From NCBI RefSeq assembly GCF_963678635.1, contig NC_087065.1:54650397-54714396 (forward strand): a DNA stretch of 64,000 nucleotides, in the 5' to 3' direction. The position numbers were made by a program, and so were the translations under genes. The notes below the pieces were generated by a model. The model saw only the letters and a list, made by a program, of their open reading frames with translations, ran no database searches and was not told the DNA's origin. This DNA is from Symsagittifera roscoffensis. Its lineage: Eukaryota > Xenacoelomorpha > Acoela > Convolutidae. Below are positions 34,868 to 48,572 of the stretch, piece after piece; position 1 is the first letter of the stretch; every line of letters begins with the position of its first letter.

Positions 34868-37800
34868 GGAAAAAAGGCTGCAGGGGAAACTCGACCCAAT
34901 TTTATAGTAATCGGAAGCCGTGGGTAAGAGACGTGGCCCGTAATAAAAAAGTGGGTTCAAATTTTTCTTCGGTCACGGTTGGAGGGGTACCAACGTCATC
35001 TGCCTTCCCTAGGTGGGACATGGTACGGCGAAACGGATGACATTTGTATCCCCTATAACGGGTTTCATAACCAAATCGAAGCCTCCCTCTTGAGTGTGCC
35101 GACCCTATTTTAGAGTAATCGAAAGCCGTGGCAATTAATACAGGTGGTTTCGAGTCCTGCTTCGGTCACAATTGGAGGGTCCCAATGTCATTTGCCTTCT
35201 CAAGGTGGGACCGATTACGCTGAAACGGATGAAATCTGTCTCCCCTAGAACGGGTTTCATAATCAAACCCTCCCACCTAACGTGCTATACAGGGAGAAGG
35301 TTCCGAGACCAGCACAAAGTAGCTATCTTTGGAAAAGGTGGTTTCCCTTCTACGCCGGTTTTGTCGCTAGAGACCCTGGGGAACTGCAGTAATAGATTGA
35401 ACGAGACAAAACCAACATGATCAGATGCGATAACGATCAACACAATCAAGTTTTCCCTAACTCGCGATCCCTCAAACATAAACGATCTCTCTAATTCAAT
35501 CAGAGGCTCAAAGTAGAGGTCGATGTTGCTACAACAACAACCTCTCTCTCACCCGCGGAAGAAAGGCCGAAGATAAAACGGTAGAAGGGAGTTAGTATAA
35601 AAAAGACTCATCGAAACAAAAAAAAGATCAGTATCTGGTTCAGCCGGTAGTTATGATTCTTGCTCCGACATTTCCATGAAGTGAAAAGGAACTATGGTAT
35701 GGCGTGGATTCCAGAGAAGGCGCTTCTAATAAAACTGGTAAAGAAAATTTTGCAAGTTCGAACTTTTTAGTGGTCTGATCTGCCTCTCTCACTACAGCGT
35801 ATGGTGTCACCGTATGGATCTATGTGAAAAGGAAGCGCCACCAAGATTTCAATTGCACGAACCCCTGCTCTCCACTCCCCGTAACTAAGTGTGACATTGA
35901 AAGAGCATCGGCGGTAAAGCAACACAGCGTGCCCTTTACGTAGAAATCAATAAGATTCATATTGCTGCTCGGAAAAAAAAAACCAAGATAAATTGAATTA
36001 GCAAAGCTCACTTTTCGAGTAACTTAACATCCATCAGCGATCCTCATGCCCCCAAGGATTTTTACACCAACTACTCGCATCGGAAGGAAGAGTACTCAGT
36101 GACTCCATTGCGCTCAGTTCTCTCTGATTTTTCCAGTGGCGATAGATGAATAATGATATCAGACGAAATCTTTCGAAAAACTCAATGAAATGCCCTAAAC
36201 TCAAGTCATCCCAATACTATGCAGGTTGCTGCCTAACACAACCCCCGGAAGAATAATTCTATAAAAACTTTATTGCGAGGCCAAAGTCCAACGTTAGCAT
36301 TCATTTCGAAATGGGATTCAAAGTCCACATTCAAAAAGTACTCAACACATGAGTGCACTGAACTCACGCTAAGTCAAAAAAGGCTGCAAAGAAACCGACC
36401 CTATTTTAGAGTAATCGAAAGCCGTGGCAATTAATACAGGTGGTTTCGAGTCCTGCTTGGGTCACAATTGGAGGGTCCCAATGTCATTTGCCTTCTCAAG
36501 GTGGGACCGATTACACTGAAACGGATGAAATCTGTCTCCCCTAGAACGGGTTTCATAATCAAATCAAACCCTCCCACCTAACGTGCTATACAAGGGGAAG
36601 GTTCCGAGACCAGCACAAAGTAGCTATCGTTGGAAAAGGTGGTTTTCCTTCTACGCCGGTTTTGTTGCTAGAGACCCTGGGGATCTGCAGCGATAGATTG
36701 GACGAGAAAATCCAACATGATCAGACACGATCGCGATCAACACGATCAATATTTCCCTAACTTTCTCTCCCATGATCTCTCAAACATAACGATCTCTCTA
36801 ATTCAATCAGAGGCTCAAAGCAGAGCTCGATGTAGCTACAACAACAACCTCTCTCTCACCCGTGGATGAAAGGCCAAAGATAGAACGGTAGAAGGGGGAG
36901 TCAGTATGAAAAAAAGACCGATCGAAACAAAAAAGATAACTACATTGTTTAGCCTGTACATATGATACTTGCTCCGACATCTCCATGAAGTGAAAAGGAA
37001 CTATGGTATGGCGTGGATTCCAGAGATGGCGCTTCTAATAAAACTGGTAAACAAAATTTTGCAAATTCGAATTTTTTAGTGGTCTGATCTGCCTCTCTCA
37101 CTACAGCGTATGGTGTCATCGTATGGATCTGTGTGAAAAGCATCGGTCTGAGTCCATCTAACCACTACCACAGACACTTCACTGTTCAAACTGTACCAAA
37201 GCCTAGGAAGCGCCACCAGGAACTCAATTGCACGAACCGCTGCTCTCCACTCCCCACAACTAAGTGTGATATTGAAAGAGCATCGGCGGTAAGGCAACAC
37301 AGCGTGCCCTTTACGTAGAAATCAATAAGATTCATATTGCTGCTCGGAAAAAAACCAAGATAAATTGAATTAGCAAAGATCCCTTTTCGGGTTAATATAG
37401 CAATGACCGGGAAAAGGAAGGCCAAGTCATATATCCTGACGAAACCCCAAGCTCATACTAACAACTCCCAATCGAATTCAAAGCAAAAAAAAAGCTTTTA
37501 AGATGAAAAAAAAATTTCTGACTAACTTAACATCCATCAGCGATCCTCATGCCCCCAAGGATTTTTACACCAACTACTCGACTCGGAAGGACGTGTACTC
37601 AGTGACTCCAATGCGCACAGCTCCCTCTGATTTTTCCAGTGGCGATAGATGACTATTGATACCAGACGAAATCTTTCGAAAAACTCAATGAAATGCCCTA
37701 GACTCAAGTCATCCCAATACTATGCAGGTTGCTGCCTAACACAACCACCCGGAAGAATAATTCTATAAAAACTTTATTGCGATGCTAAAATCCAACCTTA

Positions 37801-39137
37801 GCATTCATTTCGAAATGGGAGTCAAAATCCACATTCACAAAGTGCTCAACACATGAGTGCACTGAACTCACGCTAAGTAAAAAAAAAAGCTGCAAAGAAA
37901 CTCGACCCCATTTTAGAGTAATCGAAAGCCGTGGCAATTAATACAGAGGTGGGTTCGAGTACTGCTTCGGTCACAATTGGAGGGTCCCAATGTCATTCGC
38001 CTTCCCAAGGTGGTACCGGCTACGGTGAAACGGATGAAATCTGTCTCCCCTAGAACGGGTTTCATAATCAAATCAAACCCTCCCACCTAACGTGCTATAC
38101 AAGGGGAAGGTTCCGAGACCAGCACAAAGTAGCTATCTTTGGAAAAGGTGGTTTCCCTTCTACGCCGGTTTTGTCGCGAGAGACCCTGGGGAACTGCAGC
38201 GATAGATTGAACGAGAAAAACCAACATGATCAGACACGATCGCGATCAACACGATCAATATTTCCCTAACTTTCTCTCCCATGATCTTTCAAACATAAAC
38301 GATCTCTCTAATTCAATCAGAGGCTCAAAGTAGAGCTCGATGTAGCTACAACAACAACCTCTCTCTCACCCGCGGAAGAAAGGCCAAAGATAAAACGGTA
38401 GAAGGGAGTAAGTATAAAAAAGACTGATCGAAACGAAAAAGATCAGTTCCTGGTTCACTCGGTAGTTATGATTCTTGCTCCGACATTTCCATGAAGTGAA
38501 AAGGAACTATGGTATGGCGTGGATTCCAGAGAAGGCGCTTCTAATAGAACTGGTATACAAAATTTTGCAAATGCGAACTTTTTAGTGGTCTGATCTGCCT
38601 CTCTCACTACAGCGTATGGTGTCATCGTATGGATCTATGTGAAAAGCATCGGTCTGAATCCATCTAACCACTACCACAGACACTTCTACTGTTCAAACTT
38701 TACCAAAGCCTAGGAAGCGCCACCAAGAACTCAATTGCACGAACCCCTGCTCTCCACTCCCCGCAACTAAGTGTGATATTGAAAGAGCATCGGCGGTAAG
38801 GCAACACAGCGTGCCCTTTACGTAGAAATCAATAAGATTCATATTGCTGCTCGAAAAAAAAGCAAGATATATTTGAATTAGCAAAGCTCCCTTTTCGGGT
38901 AAATATAGCAATGACCGGAAAAAGGAAGGCCAAGCCATATATATCCCTGACGAAACCCCAAACTCATACTACCAACTCCCAATCGAATTCGAAGCAAAAT
39001 AAACAGCACTTAAGATGAAAAAAATTCTCTGACCAACTTAACATCCATCAGCGATCCTCATGCCCCCAAGGGTTTTTACACCAACTACTCGACTCGGAAG
39101 AACGAGTACTCAGTGACTCCATTGCGCACAGCTCTGT
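34868..39137. repeat. Tandem array of long (about 1.3-1.5 kb) units
   Basis: Three large units begin near 35099, 36395 and 37902 (shared start GACCC-ATTTTAGAGTAATCG), preceded by a partial, diverged copy at 34868-35098 and ending abruptly at about 39137. Units two and three are nearly the same over their whole length; unit one lacks about 67 bp (present at 37139-37205) and about 130 bp (present at 37385-37510). Each starts with a tRNA-like B-box string (GGTTTCGAGTCC or GGTTCGAGTAC). On the minus strand a similar open frame of about 63-81 codons recurs in all three (35820-36011, 37186-37425, 38693-38938). Function unknown; not rDNA and no snRNA recognised. Confidence 0.85.
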
Positions 39138-42100
39138 CCAGTCGAGGTTTTTGTCTTCCTCAGGCTAGACCAGCCCTCAAACCCTTTTTTTGCACAATAT
39201 AGACGAAAATTTACAGCATGGCTCGACTGTACTTACGTAGCTTAACGGCGTGGCGATCAACGAAACGAGCACCGCAACCAAAACCTCTAAAATCTCAGCT
39301 GATAGAATTGGAGCCGCCTTCTACCCCGAAGCTTCCCGTGGGAGCTGTAGTGTGAGACGACGAAACAAGCAACCTTTCACTGGAAGAACCGAAAATGTTT
39401 GAAACTAAGCAATTAACCTTCTCAGTTGCACACTGTTATAACAGCTCAAATATTCCGGACGACGTATTGAGCACTCAAAATTGGCATCCGTTCGAAAAGA
39501 CGATATTTCATACTCTTTCGCTCGAAGAAGCAACTATAACCACATGGTATAGGGTGTTTTTTTTTCGACGCAATTTTACTACTTAAAAAAGTTTTCTCGA
39601 TTTTCAAGCCGATTTAATGGTCCTTGATTTGAGCCACAGGACGGGCTTCATATATGATCAAAGAATTTTCAACCGAAATTGCATTTTTTTTGGTATCGTT
39701 TGTGCAGCTATACTGAGATCGCCTGTGTTTACTCTGGCGATCAGCGCAGTATATTATTAAGGACATTATTTGTTTCTAACCTAATTCGCAAATAACAGTG
39801 TTCATTGAAAGTTGAAAATGTTCACTTATTTGATGGCGCGTATGCTATAATCACGATCTAGCATTGGAAATTTCAGAGAATTTGTTCTCTGCTTTATTTG
39901 TGCTAGTGTTTATGATGTATTAACCGTGCGTGGTTAGTGAGTAAGATTCATGATCTCTAGGTGGCAGATCTATTCCGAGACCTATCCGAATTTTAACTAT
40001 TTGGATGATTTATTCGACTATAATTTATTACACTCTATAGAGCTGCTTTTTGTCCTGTTCGCACCAGTGTTTGCGAAGCGAAGCTTCGCCTCTGTGTAGG
40101 AAATCAATTAACTAGTTTTCTGCTCTTTTTATTGCCGAAATAATCTTTTTATTGGCGAAGTTATCGTTTTATTGCCAAAATAACAATTTTTGCGGTTTCA
40201 TTGTTTCTATTGTTTACTGGATGTGAGTTCAAAAATTTTTCCTCTTGTAATTTAAATTTTTGAACCGAGAGGGATGAGTTCAAAATTTAGCTCAAAATTT
40301 TTCAGCAACAATTTTGTTTTTGGTGCAATTGTTGTGTACCTAAGTTATCTTCTTAGATGCCGCTAGATAATTTTTTGAATGCTGACTGTTCCTAAAATTG
40401 ATGATCATCATAGGCAAACATATGAAATTTCAATAGATAAGTTTTCAAATTATTATTTACAAATTGTATTAACGACCTGATAACTTCCGTATCATCATCC
40501 ACTGGCGTACAGTGCGCTGTAGGTGTAGTGTGGTTTTGCAAGTGGTCCGAAGCTCCGGGCTTTGCCTCTGTGTTGAGATATTTTCTTTGTTTTTGAGATT
40601 TTTTCTCTTTATAGTGGTCGGAACATCGTGACTTTATAGTGGTCGGAACCTCAACAACCGGTTTTCCTTGTTTTTACCCTTGCGATAAGCAAGTCTATTG
40701 CAACCAGTTACTAGACTTTTTACCCCGTAAAAAACTCTGTCCACAGAATTCTCACGTGAGCTGAATTCGCACGTGTTTTACTGCAGAGGTAAATGCAGTA
40801 TTTTCATGGTAGGTATACGCCTTATGTGCCTGTCATGGGTTCATTTAAAGTTTCTTTTGTGCTCAAAAGTTTCGGTGCTTTTTCGGCTCATTTTCCGAAT
40901 GATTTTGTTTTCAATTACTTTTATTTGGTTATTATAAGAATGGTTGAAATCTTACAAAATGTTTCAGGCAATTCTAAATCACTTTCCTAGACCCTTCGTA
41001 GTAACAGTGAAAATTTCAAAAATGAAAAAAAAAAGTTTTTTATTTCATTTTGCACAATAATTTTGGTTTTAACTTTTTATGCTTTTGTTTATTCAATCAG
41101 CTTTTTTTTGAATTTTTGCTGTAGGTAATTGAGTGTATGTTTTTTCACAATTTTTTTGTTTATTTTGAATGAAAATACAATTGAAAATATGTTCTCATTG
41201 CTTTTTAGTCCATATTGTTTTGAAAAGTGCTGTTCTGATCCTTTTTCTGTTCAGAATTTTCAGACTATTTTCAAACGTACTGTTCAGAATATTGTTCAGA
41301 TCACATTTGTTGTGTTTCTAGTCTGAATTGTCAGGCTTCTGAAAAATTGAATAATATTGTTCGGTATTTCTGTCTTTCATTTACTTATTTTAAAAAAATA
41401 TCAGAGTTAATGGTCTTTGGTTCTTTCATCGATGCAGTTTACCAATGTTTTGATAGCGTGTCTTCGGACGACTTGGATGAATAGCAGGCAGGTTTTAAAA
41501 GTAAGTTGGAGGTAGGCCGATTTTGTTTTTTTTATAATGTTTTTCCAACAATTTTGTAATCCCCTTTTTTTTGTTACTTGCAATTTTTGCTTCGCAAGTG
41601 GTTCGAAGCTTTGCTTCGCCTCTGTGTAGAGTTTGCTACCAGTAACTAAATAGATTGAAACTTGTGCTTATCGAAAACAAATTTAATTCATCTCTTTTTA
41701 GGAACCCAAAAAAAAAGTTTTGAAAGTACTGTATGGACCTGAAATAACGACAGATACTTAGCTTAACTTTGATTGTGGTTTGTCGATTGTCACTGAATTT
41801 TGTTTTAGTTATTTCATCATATATTCGTGTTTTTTTCCGAACTGATCTAGTTTTTTCACTAAATTGTCAGCGATAATAGTTTCTCGAAACTGAATGAAAT
41901 TTACAATGATGTAATTTATTCCACGAAAAGTGAAGAATGAAGGATAATTCCAATGCATTCAGTCAATTTATTGGTTTTCTGGAGTCCTTTAACGCCTTTC
42001 CAACAGCTCTTGACGTTCCTTTTTTTTTTCATTTTCGGAGTCAATAAAATTGGGTTAAGTAGATAATCAATCTGAGGGAAATGGCCAATATACGAGCTAT

Positions 42101-45100
42101 TCGGCTCCTTAAGGAGAACAGCTATTATGCTTCTGGTTGAGACTTATTGGCAATTTTTGTTTTTGCTTTGAGTTTGTCTTTTTAAAAGGCTGTTACTGCT
42201 AAGAATGTTTTGTGAATGATGGAAATTTCTCTCGGTATTTCATTCATATTCTAAAAATTGCCGTTGGTTTAGTTTTCGTAAGCAGATAGCTTGCGAACTT
42301 TATTTAGTCTAAATTTTTGCTTTTTAAGACAACTCAGGTTTTTTACTGAGTTTTTGAGTTAAACAGAAATCTGGCGACCAAAAGCTATGAAATTTGGAGT
42401 CCACGCATTCTAACGGATCTTTTTCTATGAGCTTTTAAACATATTTTGAAGGTTATTGCAATCGGGCACTAGACTTTTTTCCCGTAAAGAATTTTGTTCA
42501 GAGAATAGACGAAATGATAATAAATTCAATAACACGATGTTTAGTGTAATGTGTAGTAGTTGCATATTAGCTATGGGCTTTGGGTCCCTGTTGAGAGTTT
42601 ATTAAGAGTATTTTTTCGGTGCCGAAAATTTTCTGTAGAAGTTCGGCGCCGGAATAGGTCGGCTTAATTTCGTCGGCTTATTTTCCGAATGTTTTTTTTC
42701 GATTTGTTTTTTTTGGTGTTATGTGGAGGCGATTGATTTCTAATATGAAATTTTTGAAAATTCAAATCAACTTTCTAGGCCCTTCTTAAAAAAATAAAAA
42801 ATTAAACATAAAAAATTCTTTAAAAAAAAAGAAAAAATTAAACATAAAAAAGTTCTTTTCAATATTGATACGTTTCTGGGCTCATTCATTTATGAAAATG
42901 TTTCAATGATACGCCATTTTCGACCGGAGTATCTGTCCATTGTATTTTTGACCATTGTATTTGTCTGACCGGAGTATCTTTTTGTAGGAATGAAAATCGG
43001 CGTTTGTTTTCGGCTTTTGGATTCCAAAATCATTTGTTTATTCATGGCAGTGTCTATTTCTTGTTTCTACATCTTTGTTTGATTCGAGTTTTTTCGGCAA
43101 TTTGTTCGTTAAGCAAGAAAAATTTCTAGATTTTGATTTTTTTAAAATTGTTGTTTAAAGTTTGTCATTTACAATACTTAGTTGTTTCAAGAAACCTTTT
43201 AAGTATTTTCAAGTGAGGTGTGTTCTTTGTTTAATCGTTTTTGTTTTAGTTTTTTGCAAAATGATATACAGTTGTTCGGTAATTTTATATTGTCTTATGA
43301 AAAAAAAATTTTGTGCTTTTTATAAATAGTTTCAAATGGTAGCTTGTTCAGTTTTCAAACATTTTTCTAATCTGATTTTTTAATTTTTTTCTAGACATAC
43401 ATTTTTCCATCGCAAGTGCTGCGAAGCTCTGCTTCGCCTCTGTTAACATTGCGCTTTACAGCTCGACTTTTTAAAATTGAATAATAATTTTATTACAGTT
43501 CGGTGAAACCTTGCTATTACTTTGTCAACTCGTTCCTAGCTCAGAAAAAAGGGTAAATCTTGATTTTAACGGCTTCACTTTTTCATTTTTTAAGTTTCTT
43601 TCAATTTTATAGCTTTTAAATCACAAAAGAGCAAACGTTGCAAAATTGTGATTGATTTTTAGTTTCAAAAAGGGAATTAAGTTTCTTAATTCTCACTGGA
43701 GTAAAAAACATATGATCCAGTTTCCTGAAATGTCCTATTATTCTATCAAAAGTTGAATGATAGAAATATTAGTCATGGTTCTGGCTTCCTTGGATTGATC
43801 AACATTTTAATTGTTTGTTGGCGCTGTTAAACTTCTGAAGTTCAAAAAGCAAGTGAAATACCAATGAAATAATGCTAACAAAGCCAAGCTTATTTACACC
43901 GGTGTAGAATGGTAGCTGGGGCGAAACAACTAACATTTCTGTAGATTTTTGTACAAATTTAGTGATTTTGATAAATAAGTGTCAATCAGAAAAGATTCTT
44001 GGAAGTAAAGGAGCTTCTTGGTGATATATTTTCTCTGTAAAACTCCACTTAAATGAAAAGTGTTGAACCAAAAGATATATATATATATATATATTTTTGG
44101 TTTAATTGTCTATCGAGTTTTTAAAAAATGTTTTTTTGGAGATCCATGTTTAGATGTACCATCGTTACAGAGTTAGCAGCAATCTATGAACGCTTGTGAC
44201 TAAGAAAACAGAAATTTTGCACAAAGTTCTCCATATGTTCTTTTCACCTTAAATCTGATTGTTCATAGAGTCTCCATTTCTATTATCTATTGTATTTTTA
44301 CTGCAGTTTTATTGGGTGTAAATTATAGCGGTACTGTGTAAAAATATTTTTTAAGAATTACTATTTTTGTTTTCAGTTTTATGGATTTCGTCACAATTTC
44401 TCTGGTTTTACTTGCCTGGTGTTTTAATTCAGTAAATTTTTAAAGTTTTGTATACTATTTTGTTCAATTTGAGCAGCGTAGATATAGCTCATACATTATT
44501 GCTTTTTATTTCTTTTCACAGTTTTTTTGTTGATAAATACCAAAATTTTGAATTACATCTTCAGTTTTCATCGGCAGCATGATTTCTGATTTTTTTATCT
44601 AGTGTTTTTTTTACATAGTTTCAAGCAGCTTCGTGTCAACTAGGTTTGAGCAGTTTCTTTGTAAATTGATTCAGTAAATCGATTCATTTGCTTTCTTTTT
44701 CAATTTTATTTTTTCCTTTTATTTCAATTTTGAATTGACTGATTTTTGTCTCGCAATCTGAGTGTCAAATGGGATTCTAAAGAGAAGTTGTTACTGGCTG
44801 AAAGTTTCCCAAAATTATGATTTTTTGTTTACCCTTGTGATAACAAGTGTATTGCAATCGGGTACCAGGCTTTTTTTCCGCAAACAACTTTGTCCACAGA
44901 TTTTACCATACAATACATGCAGTATACGATATGCATGCAGGATGTGCGTCGTATATTTGCGATCATTGGTCTATTACACTCACTGTGCATCGTTATTAGT
45001 GTTAATCCAATAAATTCGCAGTTCAAGTTTTTTTACATGATATTTCTTTGGTATTTTTTGAGTTTTCGACTTCGTCGTTTTCGGTTTACTTTTTGTCAGC

Positions 45101-48039
45101 TAAGTTTTCGCTTTGTTTTTATCATCCGACTAAATTGCTTGTTTTAGTTTTAGCTCATTTGACAATGTAATTGCGTTTAGTGTTCTAATTTACCTCTGCT
45201 GTTTCTCTGTAACTTTTTAAACCTGGACATCGTATACATTTCTTTTGTTTTTTTATTTGAAACTTTATTCTGCCCAAATGATTTCGGCCTATAATTTATC
45301 GGCTTAGTGATCTAATTTGGAGTTGTTTCAATAGAAACATATTTTATGCTCATCTGTGGGTTGAACAAAATGCTAAACATCTTTATAGAAATTAAAGTTC
45401 AATTTTTTCATGACAATCATTTTTTCATCCATTTTTTTTCCGGCTTGATAAGTTTCGGTCTATATTATATCGGCTATCTATCGGCCTCATATTGTGCTTT
45501 GACGAGCGAAAAAAGTGCGTGTGTGTGCGCGTCTGTGTTTTGAGGGCGAGGGAGGCTAAATAGCTTCTTATTAGTCTTAACTTTTTTCAGTTTTTTATTA
45601 CCGTTTTTTGGGATTCTTAGGTTTCGGGCTATATTATATCGGCTTAGTTGTCTCATATCGTTTCATTTGAAGAACAAATAATGTTTTTCAAATTTTTGAG
45701 GGCGACGGGGACTTTTTATAGGTCTTAAATCTTGTTGATTTTTTTCGGCTCAAAGGGTTTGCCAAGGTATTTGCTACCGCTTGGTATTTATCTTCCGATG
45801 CTAATCTCTAATTTAATTGTTTCGGTATGGTTTTGTTTCAAACCTAGCCCTATTCATTGTGATAGTTCTAGTTTTTTCGACATTTTTCAATTTTTTTGTT
45901 GTATCGCAAGTGGTGCTTCGCCTCGTGTTTCATTTTACATAAATGGGCATCGTTTCTTTATTTTCACTTAGCTTTTTTTACTGCTGTTTTTATACCTAAT
46001 TTTAAGTAAAAATGGTATGAGTGGTTAGATTATGTATTTTTCTGAGATTTTGTTTCGCAAATTAGTTTTTTGCGGCAAGTGTTTGAAAAGCTGTGATTCA
46101 ACTAATTGCGCTTTCAATCTTTCTTTTTTTTCGGGTTAACAACTAATTTCACAAAATCAACTGATGGCATGTCTGTTATTGGTGGCATGTCTGATGTCAA
46201 ATTGCAGTTTTTTTTTATTGGATCCACTCTAATTTCCTTTTTTTGCCAATTACTTTTTCTTTGTTCTAAGGTTTGTGTTCTCTTGTTTCAGTGGCTTTGG
46301 TTGTATTTTTTTATCCAGTTGCCATGTTTTTTATATGTGGTATCGAATTTTATGTGAATCTCAGCTCGCATCAGTGTTTAAATTTCATTTTTTTAAATTC
46401 TTTCATAATAATCACACTTGCAAAAACAGGTGTCTTGTAAAGGGGAACTAGACTTTTCCCCGTAAACAACTTTTCTTACAAATTTTCAGCTTGCTTTATT
46501 ATTGAATCTCAAGAACTTTCGGGTTTCTTCGCTCTTGGTTTTTCTGGCTGTATTACCGTTGCCTTTGCATCCTAAGGTCTGGGGTTCGAATTCCTGCTGG
46601 AACTTGTTTTTTTTTCATAAAGTATAAAATTGAAAAAAAAAAATTCCGGTAAAAATTGATTTGTCGGACTTTCATTTATCTGCTCAAGTGTCGTCGGAGT
46701 AGTTGCCTCATCACGGATTTCTTTTGCACTGTAAACAAGCATAATGGTATCGCCTTTATTGTAGCTTGAGGACGACTTGAATCTTTTAAAAGTTTTAAAT
46801 AAAAATCATCTTAAATTTTGTCCCGTTGCTAATTTAAAATTCAAACGTCTTATTGACCTGTTTATCTAGAATTCCTGTTTGAAGGAACTGGTTGCGAGAA
46901 TTTTTCCTACAGAAGCGGCGACTCCTTAGTTTTTGTAAAAGAAATGTTATACCCTAGCAAAAATTCCTAAAATTTCTTAAAAAATCCTAAAATCACTCTA
47001 ATCACTTATTTTACTAGTCAAACAACTAAAGTTTTGGGCGAATTCAATTTTTTGAAATTAATTATTTTGTCCCGCATCAGGAAAACATTCAAAAATTATC
47101 AAATTCATACGTCCAGCTTTAGCTGGGGACTTCGTTGTCTTTTATCGGGTTATAACCGAAATTTAGCTTCGTCTCTGTATATTTTTTTTACAACAATTGA
47201 GTGGTAAAGTCGTCTAGTGAACCTTAATTCTCCTGATGGCTTTGCAGCTAGTATGCAGTTTGTCTGGATTAAAAGAGTCTAAATTAATACAGTTCTCCAA
47301 TAATTGAAATGAAAAATCGATTTTTCTGATTAACATTCCTGAAGAAATTCAATAAACTGCTCAAGTTGTTGTCTGCGCAAGTTTTCAGCTTACAAACCGC
47401 TCGGTAATAAAAATCTTGATTAATCCTGGTGGTTCTGTTTTTAGACTGTTTTCTGAAATCAATTTTTCTAATTTTGAAAAATTGTATTCATTTTTTTCGA
47501 CGTGATTTCCGTATCATTTTTGATTCCCTAGCTTGCTTTTGAAACTGCTGCTCTGCAACAAAATCATTTTTACTGCCCAGAGAGCAAGGTGGTCTTAAAG
47601 TTTGCGACCGCATCAGTTTGATCAAATTTGTCTGTTTGTAGTTAGACTTTTTCTGTCACGTGTGATACCAGATTGCGTTTCGCCTCTTCAAACTGTAAAG
47701 ATCAGTATGTAGATCTTAAACAGGGGCACAACATAGGTTCGCCGTGAATGGCTGAACAGCTTGTACGTTGGTCCTTCCCTTGTAGATAAACTGTCTTATA
47801 TTATCCTTGTCTGTAAATTTATATCAATTTTTCCCAAAAATGTTTCGGTAAGTTTTGAGACGTACAATCTTCGAGCAAATAACTATGATATTTTTCTTCG
47901 ACTGTATGCAATTTCAATTTCGTTGTTTTTTCTAGATTTGATGGTCAAAAATATCAATCAGAAATTAAGCTAGGTTCAAATGAAAGCGAAAGCTGATTCT
48001 TCGAGGTTTTAACTGATAAGTGTTAAGTAAATTATTATC
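39138..48039. other. Long AT-rich intergenic region with dispersed repeats
   Basis: About 8.9 kb without a supportable gene on either strand. It contains interspersed copies of two short families: a (G)CTTCGCCTCTGTG string often preceded by GCGAAGC (near 40080, 40555, 41605, 43425, 45910, 47155) and a TTGCAATCGGGTACTAGAC-type string (near 40696, 42454, 44849, 46440). A tRNA-like B box, GGTTCGAATTCC, occurs at 46582-46593. The promoter of DCAF8 must lie at its right end, but no core element could be identified. Confidence 0.6.
44075..44094. repeat. (AT)n microsatellite
   Basis: About ten uninterrupted AT units in intergenic DNA. Confidence 0.95.
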
Positions 48040-48572
48040 ATGGATGAAAATGAAAGCGAAGACACGAGGGATCAAAAAACCGATTCTTCGCAAATTGTAA
48101 AGGGAGAACAAAAAGTAGTGGAACAATCGACAATGGTGGCTTCAAGCTCAAACATATCAGAGAATGCGTCCAATTTATCTCGAAATTCCCACTGCGACCG
48201 CGTTGATGAATTGAGTCGTCATAAGATACAGAGGCTGGACTCGGAAGCTCTAAACAGTGAGAGTTCAGCCGAAAAAAGTGTTTCAACATCTACAGAATTT
48301 CATTCAGCTACTGATTCGCAACCAGAACTTAAACCTGAGATCAATGCAGAAGTGCTTACAGTTCTAATACCTGATTCAGAAAATAGTTCAGCAGACACTA
48401 GTGTGGAACAAAATCATACTTCAGTTGAATTAAATATTGATACGGGTCAAGGTGACGATGCTGATGGACGAAGTGAAGAAAATGGAACCTCTGCTACCAA
48501 TGGGGCTGCTGATATCGTCAGTGAGAGACCTCGCGAGAGCCCAGAAAGCCCGACTCCGAGTTTTGACGAAAG
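48040..48572 (+). CDS. DCAF8: DCAF8 exon 1 (start codon, acidic N-terminus)
   Basis: ATG at 48040; 177 codons plus two bases. The donor AAAG|GTGCGA at 48573 gives phase 2. The open frame runs past the donor to 48633 without a conserved continuation. Composition is rich in S, E, D and N, as in DCAF8 N-termini. Upstream in-frame stops support this start. Confidence 0.7.

Noticed and set aside
44762-45147. Overlapping short frames in the intergenic region
   Set aside because: Hydrophobic, T-rich translations expected by chance from AT-rich DNA; no splice-supported or conserved gene.
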